Notes: generated from the letters alone by a model not told the origin. DNA of 37,329 nucleotides from Acidobacteriota bacterium (GCA_021813825.1 JAKAJI010000010.1:1-37329), one strand, 5' to 3'. Counted from the stretch's first letter, positions 28,657-37,329 are shown. Numbers and translations: made by a program.

Positions 28657-31600
28657 ATGTCGAAGAAATTGTCGGCGCTGTCTGTCACGGCGCTGATTGC
28701 ATCCGTATTCTGTTTGCCGGTGGCCGGACAGGTTACAACCGGGACTATTCTCGGTACCGTACGAGACTCCAGCGGGGCGCCTGTTGCGGCGGCGAAGGTG
28801 ACGATCACCGACATTAACAAGGGAACCGTCACGAGTTATGCGACGGATCAGACTGGAACTTACAACGCTCCGTTCCTGATTCCAGGCACTTACAAGGTTG
28901 TTGTCGAAGCGCAAGGATTCAAGCGCGCCGAGACAGATAACGTGATTTTGGACGTTGACCAGAAGGCACGTCTGGATTTCGCGCTCGAGGTTGGTGAACT
29001 CACCCAGACGATGGAAGTCGTCGCCACGGCGCCTCTGGTCCGGGCCGACAGCGCGGAGTTGGGTGACGTGGTTACGCAGCGCTCCGTGCAGATGCTGCCG
29101 CTGAACGGCCGGAACTTTGCGCAGCTCGTGTACCTGGTGCCGGGCGTAACGCCCGGCCAGGTCGGCGAGAATCTGTCGGGCGCGAGTTCGTTCAATCCGC
29201 GTGCCGCTTCCGACTTTAACGCCCTAGGCAGCCAGGCCAACGCGAACGCGTGGCTGGTAGACGGCATCGACGACAACGAGTACACGTTCAACACCGTAAT
29301 GGTGCAGCCGTCAGTCGAGTCGATCGGCGAGTTCAAAGTGTTGACGGGGACGTTTTCCGCGGAGTTCGGCCGGGGCGCCGGCGTAGTGAGCGTTTCGACG
29401 CGGTCCGGCGCGAACGATTACCACGGCGAGTTGTTCGAATATCTTCGCAACAGCTACATGGATGCCCGGAATTACTTCAATCCGACCACGCAGAGGCAAC
29501 CGGAGTTCCGCCGGAACCAGTTCGGCGCGGCGGTCGGCGGCCGCATCATCAAGGACAAGCTGTTCTTCTTCGCCGATTACTACGCGATCCGCGCGCTGAA
29601 AGGCATCACGTTCGTCAATAGCGTGCCAACCGCGGCCGAGCGTACGGGCGACTTCAGCAACTACTTCAACTCGAAGGGGAATCTGATCACGATCTACAAT
29701 CCGTTCACGACGCAGCAGGTAGGCAATCAGATCACGCGGCAGCCTTTCCCGAATAACGTTATTCCAGCGAATCTCATCAATCCGGTGGGCTTCAACGTGG
29801 CGAGCATTTATCCCCTGCCGACACTACCGGGAAGCTTCAATAACTACACATCCGCAGCGAATCAGATCACCGATGACAACGGAGGCAATTCGCGGCTCGA
29901 CTATCGCATCAGCGACAAAGACTCGATGTTCTTCCGCTACTCGTACGAGTACTTCAGCTTCACGAATCCCGCGTCAGGACAGGGCGCCTGCTGTCTTCCA
30001 ACTCCGGCCTCGGCCGCGCAGCAGTTCCAACTCGGACCCTACGTCGCGGGCCCGCAGACCACGAACCTGGCTGCGCAGGGGGCTGCCCTGAACGAAACCC
30101 ACATCTTCAGCCCGACGCTGCTCAACGAATATCGCATGGGATTCGCCCGAACCAATCCCTACACGGTGCCTTCCGGCTACGGCCTCGCGTCGGCAACGTC
30201 GCTGGGAATCCAGGGCATCAACATCTCTCATTTCACTAGCGGCCTGCCGAACCTGAACATTCAGGACTTTACGGGCATCGCCAGCGGCGCCGCGTTCCTG
30301 CCGGCAAACCCGAAGCAGACCAACATCCAGTTTGAGGACAACCTCTCCTGGACCAAGGGCACGCACCAGATGAAGTTTGGCTTCCGCTATATCCGCGAGT
30401 TGGTTACGCCGTTTACCAACACGAACACGCGCGGCACGATCAGCTTCAACGACAACTTCACGAACAATCCGGTGAATGCCGTTGGAGGCTCTGGCATCGC
30501 CACACTGCTGCTCGGCTATTCGACCGGCGGATCGCGGGGATTCCTGATTACGCCGTATTACATGACGAACCAGGAGTTTGCCGGATTCTTCCAGGACGAC
30601 TGGAAGGCGACGTCGCGGCTTACCTTCAACCTCGGTCTCCGGTACGACGTGTTCACGCCGGATGTGGAAATCCGGAACCGGCTGGTCAATTTCAATTTCA
30701 ATACGCTCAGCCTGGTGTATGCGGGCGTGAATGGAACCTCAGACACCGCGGGCGTGCAGACCCGGTATAACGACCTTGCGCCACGGTTCGGCTTTGCTTA
30801 CGATTTGACCGGAAAGCAGACGACGATCCTACGCGGCGGGTTTGCGATCTCGTACTTCCCTGGCCCGTTCTCCGGTTCGAACGAACTCGGACAGCAGGTT
30901 CCCTATACGATTTCGCAGAACTACGCGGTGAACACCTATCCGTTAAGCTTCACTAACGTTCCGCAGATTCAGAACCTGTTCCCGCCGATCGCGCCGATTC
31001 AGCCCATGAACACGGCAGAGCTGAATGCCGCTTCCCCGGCCGTGATCGGACACCAGTTCAATAACCTGACTCCCTACATGGAGAGCTGGAACATCGACAT
31101 TGAGCATCAGATCTCTTCGAGCACGATGCTCGAAGTCGCCTATGCGGGGAGCCGCGGTGTCCACCTCACTTACTGCTACAACCCGAACGAGGTTCTGCCG
31201 GGTACGCCCGGTGTGGATTCGGCCAGTTCGCTGGCTTCACGCCGCATCATTCAGCCGCTGAACAACGTGTCGAACATGACCCAGTGCGACGAGCGGAATA
31301 TGTCGAACTATCACGGGCTGCAGGTAAAAGTGACGAAACATTACTCCCACGGCATGTCGGCATTGCTGAGTTACACTTACAGCCGTTCGCTCGACTACGG
31401 CGGGTCGGCGGCTAGCGGTGGCGGCGCGGTGGGCAATCCGCAGACGATCACCAACCTCGCGGCGGGCTACGGACCGTCGGGCTTCGACCAGATGCACCGT
31501 TTTGTCGGCAGCTACACGTATGAACTTCCGTTCGGGAAGGGAAGGAAGTGGCTCCAGCAAGGTATCGCTTCCTACATCCTGGGTGGTTGGGAAGTGGACG

Positions 31601-32013
31601 GCATCGTGACATTCGCTAGCGGACTTCCGTTCACTGTGTATCTCAACAGCGGCGTCAATTTCGGCGCGCCGAGCTGGCCGAACCGCATCGCTTCCGGCAC
31701 TTTGTCGAATCCGCAGCAGTCGCTGTGGTTCAATCCGGCCGCGTTCAAAGCGCCGCCACCGAACACGTACGGAAACTCGGCGCGCGGTGTGCTCTATGGC
31801 CCGACGACGTCGAACTGGGACCTGTCCATGCTCCGTCATATTCCAATCTGGGAGCGCATCAGCATGGAATTGCGTATGGACTTCTTCAATGCGTTCAATA
31901 CTCCAAACTTCGGATTCCCGAACGCAAACATCGGCTCACCCACGGTCGGTGTAATCACGTCGACGGTGAACGACAACCGCGACCTGCAGGCCTCGGTCCG
32001 GATCGTGTTCTGA
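28657..32013 (+). CDS. Oar-like TonB-dependent receptor with carboxypeptidase-regulatory-like domain
   Basis: Outer-membrane protein of 1118 residues. Signal peptide (LSALSVTALIASVFCLPVAG) is followed by an immunoglobulin-like carboxypeptidase-regulatory domain (GTVRDSSGAPVAAAKVTI, LIPGTYKVVVEAQGFK). The plug region has LPLNGRNFAQLVYLVPGV and GAGVVSVSTRSGANDYHG. A large beta-barrel ends in the terminal aromatic residue of outer-membrane proteins (SVRIVF). This architecture is strongly expanded in Acidobacteria and is thought to import oligosaccharides or other large ligands. The ATG at 28657 was chosen because it directly precedes the signal peptide; the frame is open to 28483, inside the previous gene. 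An intrinsic terminator follows at 32037-32074. Confidence 0.93.
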   Translation: MSKKLSALSVTALIASVFCLPVAGQVTTGTILGTVRDSSGAPVAAAKVTITDINKGTVTSYATDQTGTYNAPFLIPGTYKVVVEAQGFKRAETDNVILDVDQKARLDFALEVGELTQTMEVVATAPLVRADSAELGDVVTQRSVQMLPLNGRNFAQLVYLVPGVTPGQVGENLSGASSFNPRAASDFNALGSQANANAWLVDGIDDNEYTFNTVMVQPSVESIGEFKVLTGTFSAEFGRGAGVVSVSTRSGANDYHGELFEYLRNSYMDARNYFNPTTQRQPEFRRNQFGAAVGGRIIKDKLFFFADYYAIRALKGITFVNSVPTAAERTGDFSNYFNSKGNLITIYNPFTTQQVGNQITRQPFPNNVIPANLINPVGFNVASIYPLPTLPGSFNNYTSAANQITDDNGGNSRLDYRISDKDSMFFRYSYEYFSFTNPASGQGACCLPTPASAAQQFQLGPYVAGPQTTNLAAQGAALNETHIFSPTLLNEYRMGFARTNPYTVPSGYGLASATSLGIQGINISHFTSGLPNLNIQDFTGIASGAAFLPANPKQTNIQFEDNLSWTKGTHQMKFGFRYIRELVTPFTNTNTRGTISFNDNFTNNPVNAVGGSGIATLLLGYSTGGSRGFLITPYYMTNQEFAGFFQDDWKATSRLTFNLGLRYDVFTPDVEIRNRLVNFNFNTLSLVYAGVNGTSDTAGVQTRYNDLAPRFGFAYDLTGKQTTILRGGFAISYFPGPFSGSNELGQQVPYTISQNYAVNTYPLSFTNVPQIQNLFPPIAPIQPMNTAELNAASPAVIGHQFNNLTPYMESWNIDIEHQISSSTMLEVAYAGSRGVHLTYCYNPNEVLPGTPGVDSASSLASRRIIQPLNNVSNMTQCDERNMSNYHGLQVKVTKHYSHGMSALLSYTYSRSLDYGGSAASGGGAVGNPQTITNLAAGYGPSGFDQMHRFVGSYTYELPFGKGRKWLQQGIASYILGGWEVDGIVTFASGLPFTVYLNSGVNFGAPSWPNRIASGTLSNPQQSLWFNPAAFKAPPPNTYGNSARGVLYGPTTSNWDLSMLRHIPIWERISMELRMDFFNAFNTPNFGFPNANIGSPTVGVITSTVNDNRDLQASVRIVF

Positions 32014-32036
32014 CAGTTACCTCAACCCGTACACTG

Positions 32037-32074
32037 AAAATCGGATCGCCCTTCGCGGGGCGATCCGATTTTTT
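32037..32074 (+). terminator. Strong intrinsic terminator after the TonB receptor gene
   Basis: AATCGGATCGCCC pairs perfectly with GGGCGATCCGATT around the loop TTCGCG, giving 13 base pairs. The stem is followed directly by T residues (32069-32074) and preceded by A residues, so it may also act on the opposite strand. It lies 24 nt after the receptor stop codon. Confidence 0.92.
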
Positions 32075-32148
32075 CTGCGCCGTTTGCTAAAAAAGTTGGG
32101 AGACAACGCGGCCGGCGGAAGCAAGCGCCCAACAGGAAGGATATAGCC

Positions 32149-32619
32149 ATGCTAGAAAAACTCATTCGCACCAAGAACGATCACGGGTTGGCGATCGCGC
32201 GCCTGGTGCTGGGTATTGTCTTCCTGGCTCATGGCTCGCAGAAGATGCTCGGACTGTTCGGCGGCTCTGGATTCAGCGCGACGATGGGATTCTTCGAACG
32301 TGGCATGGGAATTCCTGCGCCACTGGCGTTTCTGGCGATCGCAGCCGAGTTCTTTGGCGGTCTCGGGCTTGTTCTCGGTCTGTTGGGGCGTGTGGCGGCA
32401 TTCGGCATCGCGGTGAACATGCTGGTAGCAATCTTTACAGTCCACATCAAGAACGGTCTGTTTATGAACTGGAGCGGAACGCAAAAGGGCGAGGGCATTG
32501 AGTATCACCTGCTCGTGCTCGCCATCACGGCAGCGGTGATGATTGGCGGTTCGGGCGCGTGGTCGGTGGACGGGGTCTGGGGGCAAAGTTTCGCGGCGGG
32601 GCGGAACCCGATACGATGA
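32149..32619 (+). CDS. DoxX-family membrane protein
   Basis: A 156-residue integral membrane protein with four hydrophobic helices: LAIARLVLGIVFLAHGSQKM, PLAFLAIAAEFFGGLGLVLG, AAFGIAVNMLVAIF and LLVLAITAAVMIGG. The early ARLVLGIVFLAHGSQKMLG and central AAEFFGGLGL are typical of DoxX. Some members interact with thiosulfate/quinone or redox enzymes, but the biochemical role of most is not known. AGGAAGG (32136-32142) lies just before the start. Because of the terminator upstream it begins a new unit, which may continue into mbfA 62 nt downstream. Confidence 0.9.
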   Translation: MLEKLIRTKNDHGLAIARLVLGIVFLAHGSQKMLGLFGGSGFSATMGFFERGMGIPAPLAFLAIAAEFFGGLGLVLGLLGRVAAFGIAVNMLVAIFTVHIKNGLFMNWSGTQKGEGIEYHLLVLAITAAVMIGGSGAWSVDGVWGQSFAAGRNPIR

Positions 32620-32681
32620 GTCGAGCGGCCACCGCGTGAGGAGTTCCTCTCAAGCGGGGACGCGAGGCGGTCCCGCTTACC

Positions 32682-33638
32682 ATGGCGAAAAATTTCAAAG
32701 ATCTTACAGAGCAGGAAATCCTCGCACTGGCGATCTCGCTCGAGGAAGAAGACGGGCGGATTTACGGCGATTTTGCCGAGGCGTTGCGCGCTGGTTACCC
32801 GGCCACGGCGCAGATGTTCGAGGAGATGCAGGCCGAGGAGTCCCAGCATCGGGCCTGGCTGATCGAAACATACCGGCAGAGATTCGGCGAGCACATTCCC
32901 TTAGTCCGGCGCCAGGATGTGAAAGGTTTTGTCGAGCGCAGACCAGTGTGGCTCTACAAGCCTCTGGGGGTAAAGGCTGCCCGGCGGGCGGCGGCGACGA
33001 TGGAAAGCGAAACCCGCCAGTTCTACGAGCGCGCGATCACGAAGGTGAGCGACGCTTCGGTGCGAAAACTGCTCGGCGACCTCGTTGAGATCGAGCAAAG
33101 GCACATCGCGACAGCCGGTGCGATGGAAGAACGGCTGACGGCAGACACCAAACAACAGGAAGAGGACGTGGCGCGGCGGCTGTTTGTGCTGCAGATCGTG
33201 CAACCGGGCCTGGCCGGGCTGATGGACGGCTCCGTGTCGACGCTCGCGCCGGTTTTCGCAGCGGCGTTCGCCACGCGCAATAGCTGGGACGCGTTTCTGG
33301 TGGGCATTGCGGCTTCCGTTGGCGCAGGCATCTCGATGGGCTTTGCCGAGGCCCTGTCCGATGACGGTTCGCTCACCGGGCGCGGGCATCCCTGGGTGCG
33401 CGGGGCGGTATGCGGACTGATGACTACCGCCGGCGGCATCGGGCACACACTGCCGTATCTGATTCCCGATTTTCGTGTAGCGACTTCAGTTGCAGTGGGG
33501 ATCGTGGCGATTGAACTGGCAATCATCAGTTGGGTGCGGCATCGTTACATGGACACGCCGTTCTTGAGCGCGGCGATGCAGGTGATCGTAGGCGGCGTGC
33601 TTGTGTTCTTGACGGGCATTCTGATTGGGAGCGCATAG
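32682..33638 (+). CDS. mbfA: Membrane-bound ferritin MbfA (erythrin-VIT1 family)
   Basis: A 318-residue protein with an N-terminal rubrerythrin/ferritin-like four-helix domain and a C-terminal VIT1/CCC1-like membrane domain. Diiron ligands are visible as acidic helices and ExxH motifs: SLEEEDGRIYGDF, AEESQHRAWL, ESETRQFYERA and EIEQRHIA. The membrane part includes QPGLAGLMDGSVSTLAPVFA and GAGISMGFAEALSDDG, as in vacuolar iron transporters. Characterised MbfA proteins export iron and protect against iron and peroxide stress. Length agrees with MbfA (~325). It is followed 6 nt later by the dehydratase gene. No Fur/Irr-type site was recognised. Confidence 0.9.
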   Translation: MAKNFKDLTEQEILALAISLEEEDGRIYGDFAEALRAGYPATAQMFEEMQAEESQHRAWLIETYRQRFGEHIPLVRRQDVKGFVERRPVWLYKPLGVKAARRAAATMESETRQFYERAITKVSDASVRKLLGDLVEIEQRHIATAGAMEERLTADTKQQEEDVARRLFVLQIVQPGLAGLMDGSVSTLAPVFAAAFATRNSWDAFLVGIAASVGAGISMGFAEALSDDGSLTGRGHPWVRGAVCGLMTTAGGIGHTLPYLIPDFRVATSVAVGIVAIELAIISWVRHRYMDTPFLSAAMQVIVGGVLVFLTGILIGSA

Positions 33639-33644
33639 TAAAAC

Positions 33645-35624
33645 ATGGCAGAGATACCGTCGTTCGAGGTCATCGCCGATAGCGGTGACGAATCCATTTA
33701 CTCCGTGCGGTCGGCCGCGGTGGGCCCGCAAGGCACGCTGCCGCTGACGGAGAAGATGCTGCGGGAGCGGCCGTCCGGCGATCTGTTCGGACTGACGCAG
33801 GACGTCGGCATGGGCTGGAGCCCGTCGCGGCTGACAGGCGACGAGACGCTGATCTTGAGCACGCACGGCGGCGTGCGTGCGCCCGATGGGACGCCGGTGG
33901 CGCTGGGTCTTCACACAGGGCACTGGGAAGTGAACCTGCTCGTAGAAGAGGCAGCGCGGGAGTTGAGCGCCGCGGGCGGCATGCCCTTTGCGGCCTATTG
34001 CACGGATCCCTGCGACGGGCGGACGCAAGGAACGGTCGGAATGTTCGACAGCCTGCCCTACCGCAACGACGCGGCGATGGTGCTCGGGCGGCTGATCCGT
34101 TCGCTGCCTACGCGGCGCGGCGTGCTGGGCGTGGCGACCTGTGACAAGGGATTGCCGGCGATGATGATGGCGCTGGCCGGCGCGCGCGATCTGCCGTGCG
34201 TGCTTGTGCCCGGCGGTGTAACGCTGCCGGCCGAGGGCGCCGAGGATGCCGGAACGGTGCAGACGATCGGAGCGCGCTTCGCGCACGGGAAGATCACGCT
34301 CGACTACGCGGCGGACATGGGCTGCCGGGCATGCGGCACGCCAGGCGGAGGGTGTCAGTTCCTCGGCACCGCGGCGACATCTCAGGTCGTGGCCGAAGGT
34401 TTGGGCATGGCGTTGCCACATTCGGCGCTGGCGCCTTCCGGCGAACCGATCTGGCTCGACATGGCCAAACGATCGGCGCGGGCATTGCGGGCTCTCGTCG
34501 CACGGGGCCTTCAAATGCACGATGTGTTGACGGAAGGCGCGCTACACAACGCGATGGCGGTGCACGCGGCGTTCGGCGGATCGACGAACCTGCTTCTTCA
34601 TTTGACGGCTGTGGCGCATGCCGCGGGACTTCGTCGGCCGGCCAGGGAAGATTGGGAGCGGGTGAACCGGAGCGTGCCGCGGTTAGTGGACGCGCTGCCG
34701 AACGGCCCGCGGAATCATCCGACCGTCCGCGTGTTCCTGGCCGGCGGCGTGCCCGAGGTGATGCTGCATCTGCGCCGCGCCGGACTGCTCGAGACGCGGG
34801 CGATGACGGCGGCGGGCGTCACCGTCGGCGAAGCGCTCGATTGGTGGGAGAAATCGGAACGGCGCGCCAGGCTGCGGGCTTTGCTGCGCGAGCGGGACGG
34901 CGTGGATCCCGATGAGGTGATCTTTTCCCCCGATCGCGCCGCGGCAAGCGGGCTCACGTCAACCGTTTGTTTTCCCGTGGGGAACCTGGCGCCGGAAGGT
35001 TCGGTGATCAAGAGCACGGCGATCGATCCTTCGGTGGTGGACCCGGATGGCGTGTACCGCATGACCGGTCCAGCACGGGTGTTCTTGACCGAGGCGGCGG
35101 CGATCGGGGCGATCAAGCGTGGCGAGATCCGGTCCGGAGACGTGATGGTGCTGATCTGCCGAGGACCGCTGGGCTCGGGGATGGAGGAGACTTACCAGGT
35201 AACCTCGGCTCTGAAGCATCTGGAGTTCGGTAAACACGTATCGCTGATCACCGACGCACGGTTCAGCGGCGTTTCTACCGGGGCATGCATCGGGCACGTG
35301 TCGCCGGAGGCGCTCGCCGGTGGGCCAGTGGGTAAGTTAGTGGACGGCGACGTAATTGAGATCATCGTGGACCGCGTCCGTCTCGAGGGAAGCGTGAACT
35401 TAGTCGGCTCGGGCGGGCGCGTGTTCGGGGCCGAAGAAGGAACGCGCCTGCTCGCGTCACGACCGATGCGCGACGACCTGCGGGCCGACGAGGCGCTGCC
35501 TGATGCGACGCGGCTCTGGGCCGCGCTGCAGCAGGCAAGCGGCGGACCCTGGGCCGGTTGTGTGTACGATGTGGAGAAGATCCTGCGGGTGATCGAAGCA
35601 GGGCGCCGGGCGCTGGGGGAGTAG
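33645..35624 (+). CDS. YjhG/YagF-type D-xylonate dehydratase (IlvD/Edd family)
   Basis: Fe-S dehydratase converting a sugar acid (D-xylonate in characterised members) to a 2-keto-3-deoxy acid. The 659-residue length is close to the 655 of E. coli YjhG/YagF and longer than IlvD. YjhG-type blocks are present: [93 protein letters not shown] and [20 protein letters not shown]. Cluster cysteines lie in the DPCDG, TCDKG and GGCQF segments. The start follows mbfA by 6 nt. The last ~50 codons recur at 37177-37329. With the enolase-family and RraA-like genes nearby it suggests sugar-acid use. Confidence 0.92.
   Translation: MAEIPSFEVIADSGDESIYSVRSAAVGPQGTLPLTEKMLRERPSGDLFGLTQDVGMGWSPSRLTGDETLILSTHGGVRAPDGTPVALGLHTGHWEVNLLVEEAARELSAAGGMPFAAYCTDPCDGRTQGTVGMFDSLPYRNDAAMVLGRLIRSLPTRRGVLGVATCDKGLPAMMMALAGARDLPCVLVPGGVTLPAEGAEDAGTVQTIGARFAHGKITLDYAADMGCRACGTPGGGCQFLGTAATSQVVAEGLGMALPHSALAPSGEPIWLDMAKRSARALRALVARGLQMHDVLTEGALHNAMAVHAAFGGSTNLLLHLTAVAHAAGLRRPAREDWERVNRSVPRLVDALPNGPRNHPTVRVFLAGGVPEVMLHLRRAGLLETRAMTAAGVTVGEALDWWEKSERRARLRALLRERDGVDPDEVIFSPDRAAASGLTSTVCFPVGNLAPEGSVIKSTAIDPSVVDPDGVYRMTGPARVFLTEAAAIGAIKRGEIRSGDVMVLICRGPLGSGMEETYQVTSALKHLEFGKHVSLITDARFSGVSTGACIGHVSPEALAGGPVGKLVDGDVIEIIVDRVRLEGSVNLVGSGGRVFGAEEGTRLLASRPMRDDLRADEALPDATRLWAALQQASGGPWAGCVYDVEKILRVIEAGRRALGE
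35463..35615 (+). repeat. Direct repeat, copy A: 3' end of the dehydratase gene
   Basis: This segment recurs in the same orientation at 37177-37329. Over the last 138 nt (35478-35615 against 37192-37329) I count 17 mismatches, about 88% identity. The final 37 nt (35579-35615) are identical. The repeat may extend past the window, since copy B is cut by the window end. Confidence 0.9.
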
Positions 35625-35709
35625 CGGGGAGTTAGTACGCGGATTCTTAACGTAAGTTACTGAATAAGTCGGTCGGCTTAGTACCGAAACATTACGTTTG
35701 GAATAGCTA

Positions 35710-35738
35710 TTGACACAGACCTAGCTTCGGAGTATAGT
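35710..35738 (+). promoter_or_regulatory. Consensus sigma-70 promoter for the exported protein at 35761
   Basis: TTGACA (35710-35715), an exact 17-nt spacer, then TATAGT (35733-35738). Transcription would start near 35745, with GAGG (35749-35752) 8 nt before the ATG at 35761. Upstream, AACGTAA (35649-35655) and TTACGTT (35692-35698) form a 7-bp inverted repeat that might be an operator. It is the only near-perfect housekeeping promoter I recognised in the window. Confidence 0.75.
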
Positions 35739-35760
35739 TCTGTACCACGAGGTCGCGTCA

Positions 35761-36608
35761 ATGAGGATGACGCGAAGTTTGCTGATCCTGGCCACAACGT
35801 CCGCACTTGCGGCCCCCCGGCGTCAGTCGAACCAGATAAGCAGCAACTACCCGCTGCTAAATAGTCACATCGTGACATTGACCGGCACGGGACGAACCGT
35901 CGGCGAAGCCCCGAACATGCCGAAGCGAGGAAACACGCAGTCGCAGGTCTGCGAGTTCACCATCAGCCTCGCACCAAACGAGTGGGCGAAGGAAGTTAGG
36001 GGACTCCCTTCGACGCAGCCGCGCTTCAATCCGGACGGTACCTGCGAAGGGGAGTTCGAGGTGGGAACACCTCCAGATAGCGCTCTACCGCCGCAGACGG
36101 TGGCTGGCAGGGCCCGGGCCGCCCGCAACCTGTCCAGCCCCTATGTCGTTGGTGTGTACTGCACGGCTCGGCTTACGGGGGAGCTTACTACCCAGACCCC
36201 ATCCAGCTTTGGGTCAATTCAGAACAGCTCAATATCACCTGGGGCTTCAACAACCGCCCCACTGTGTGCCCGGGACTCGTGTCGTACTCTCGGAGCGTTC
36301 CGGCGTCGGCCCCGGGATGGTACACGACTTTAGTTAGCCAGAGCGCCTTCACGTTCTGCACGCCTACAAATCCGCCGAACGTAACGGGCGGCGCAGGCGC
36401 CAATGACTACGCGACCTGGGAGGATGACAGTTTCCCAACCTGCGTCGGCCCCGTGTACGCGTATTACACCCCTTTGAACATGTATGGAGATAATTTCGGG
36501 AACATATACTACAACTTTGCCTGGTATTTGGTGGGCTCCGTCCCGTACTGCGTGGACCTCCTTACGCCTAATGTGAAAGCATATAGGACTTCTATCTCGT
36601 GCCAATAA
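35761..36608 (+). pseudogene. Exported hypothetical protein interrupted by a -1 frameshift at a G tract
   Basis: Frame one starts with a signal-peptide-like N terminus (MRMTRSLLILATTSALAAP) and encodes a Pro/Asn/Thr-rich, Cys-containing secreted protein through VVGVYCTARLTG. At GGGGG (36177-36181) the coherent reading moves to another frame, giving GGAYYPDPIQLWVNSEQLNI and then WYTTLVSQSAFTFC, ending TSISCQ at 36608. One additional G would join both parts into a single protein of ~282 residues. I do not recognise the family. The second part is rich in Tyr, Trp, Asn and Cys, as in extracellular proteins. The region is visibly AT-richer than its surroundings. It has its own strong promoter. The frameshift may be real, a phase-variation tract or a sequencing error. 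Confidence 0.65.
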
Positions 36609-36741
36609 CCGCCCGCCGCGCCGCGGAACCAGTGGCAGCCTGGGGCTTGATCGGCCCGAGCCGCGGTATCGAATCCAGGTCACCATCATCCAGCCTCGAG
36701 AGCTGGCGCGTGGCGCACCGTCACCGCCGGAGGCTAGCGCC

Positions 36742-37146
36742 ATGAAGTGGGGGAGTGACCGGCGGCGCCAAATCGCTTATCTACCGGAACGCGCCCTCAC
36801 CCTCCTGGTTGCGGCGGCGGTTGCGCTCACCGCAATTCCATCCGGACTTTCTCGCTTGCTGGATCTCGCCGGACCCAATATGCTAACGTCCCCACAAAGA
36901 CAGGGGGCGTGGATGTTGCTGGTGCTGGTAAACGGAGGCCTGATCTTAGCGGCGGCGCTCGCGGCCGCGGGCGCGATAGCTCTTAAACCGGGGATGATCC
37001 TTCTGGCAGGGATGGTCCTGCTACTCGAAGTCTGGACCAGCTTTACGCTGGCGCCAGTTACGCTCGTCGAGGGTGTCGTCTGCTGTGGAGCAGCATGGCG
37101 CATTCGCGAATCGTCCGCGTCGCTTCGACCGCCCCCTGCATCGTAG
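36742..37146 (+). CDS. Small hypothetical membrane protein
   Basis: A 134-residue protein with a basic N terminus and three or four hydrophobic stretches: LTLLVAAAVALTAIPSGL, GAWMLLVLVNGGLILAAALA, AGAIALKPGMILLAGMVLLL and VTLVEGVVCCGAAW. I do not recognise the family. GGAGG at 36729-36733 lies 8 nt before the ATG, which supports it as a real gene. It sits in the accessory segment between the two copies of the dehydratase 3' end. It shares no obvious function with the frameshifted exported protein upstream. Confidence 0.6.
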   Translation: MKWGSDRRRQIAYLPERALTLLVAAAVALTAIPSGLSRLLDLAGPNMLTSPQRQGAWMLLVLVNGGLILAAALAAAGAIALKPGMILLAGMVLLLEVWTSFTLAPVTLVEGVVCCGAAWRIRESSASLRPPPAS

Positions 37147-37176
37147 GTCTTACCGCACTGCGTTCTCAAGGCGCAG

Positions 37177-37329
37177 CCGACGCGCGAAGGTCTGCGGGCC
37201 GACGAAGCGCTACCCGAAGCGACACGGCTCTGGGCGGCGCTCCAACAGGCGAGCGGCGGATCCTGGGCCGGCTGCGTCTACGACATCGAGAGGATCCTGC
37301 GGGTGATCGAAGCAGGGCGCCGGGCGCTG
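37177..37329 (+). pseudogene. Direct repeat, copy B: truncated second copy of a YjhG-type dehydratase C terminus
   Basis: The frame encodes [20 protein letters not shown] and goes on to [20 protein letters not shown] at the window end, nearly identical to the last residues of the dehydratase ending at 35624. There is no start codon and no 5' part: an in-frame TAG lies at 37144-37146, only ~30 nt before homology begins. Twelve of the 16 differing codons are synonymous, so the copy diverged while still under coding constraint. The window ends inside it, so I cannot tell whether a stop follows. Confidence 0.85.

Noticed and set aside
36330-36743. Minus-strand open frame over the second half of the frameshifted exported protein
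   Set aside because: Arg-rich shadow without a Shine-Dalgarno; the plus-strand reading has a coherent secreted-protein composition and continues the upstream frame.

Overview
The window looks like a chromosomal segment (perhaps a whole contig) of a high-GC acidobacterium of the Solibacter/Bryobacter type. The reasons are a large Oar-like TonB-dependent receptor with an N-terminal carboxypeptidase-regulatory-like domain, a membrane protein with the N-terminal DNA-binding-like domain that is expanded in these bacteria, and several Tat-exported sugar-type oxidoreductases. This assignment is inference from gene content; no 16S rRNA gene is present.

Layout. 1-1817: groES-groEL on the minus strand, groEL cut by the window edge, with a CIRCE operator upstream. 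2107-5191: LPS-transport genes, a long LptC/LptA-like protein followed by LptB. 5456-11584: housekeeping and metabolic genes on the plus strand (aldo/keto reductase, glutamate dehydrogenase, MutS, and AnmK, which overlaps MutS). 11574-12068: a minus-strand protein of unknown function. 12209-14327: three overlapping Tad-type pseudopilin genes. 14453-15844: a HAD phosphatase carrying a remnant of a PP2C-type phosphatase, convergent with a DUF2059 exported protein. 15922-18982: RNase R, then a membrane-anchored iodothyronine-deiodinase-like protein whose frame is interrupted by one UGA exactly at the catalytic selenocysteine position. 18884-21114: xerC and trmFO on the minus strand. 21168-24594: Tat-exported Gfo/Idh/MocA oxidoreductase, a second aldo/keto reductase and a two-domain exported redoxin. 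24663-25967: an HTH-like membrane protein. 26176-32013: an exported RraA-like protein, an enolase-superfamily protein and the TonB receptor, closed by a strong terminator. 32149-35624: DoxX, membrane-bound ferritin MbfA and a YjhG/YagF-type D-xylonate dehydratase. 35640-37329: an AT-richer accessory stretch with a frameshifted exported protein, a small membrane protein and a second, truncated copy of the dehydratase 3' end.

The strongest hidden item is the selenoprotein at 18185-18982. Conventional gene calling would split or truncate it at the UGA (18488-18490), but the residues on both sides match the deiodinase active-site block, and a hairpin sits at the distance expected of a bacterial SECIS. 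The second item is the duplicated dehydratase 3' end (138 nt, 88% identical, with a 37-nt exact tail at the window end). It flanks a small accessory segment and suggests integration, recombination or an assembly breakpoint at this gene end.

Functionally, the sugar-acid genes (D-xylonate dehydratase, enolase-superfamily dehydratase-like protein, RraA-like aldolase-like protein, Gfo/Idh/MocA oxidoreductase, two aldo/keto reductases) and the TonB receptor suggest a lifestyle of taking up and degrading plant- or soil-derived carbohydrates. No tRNA or rRNA genes, IS elements or CRISPR arrays were seen.
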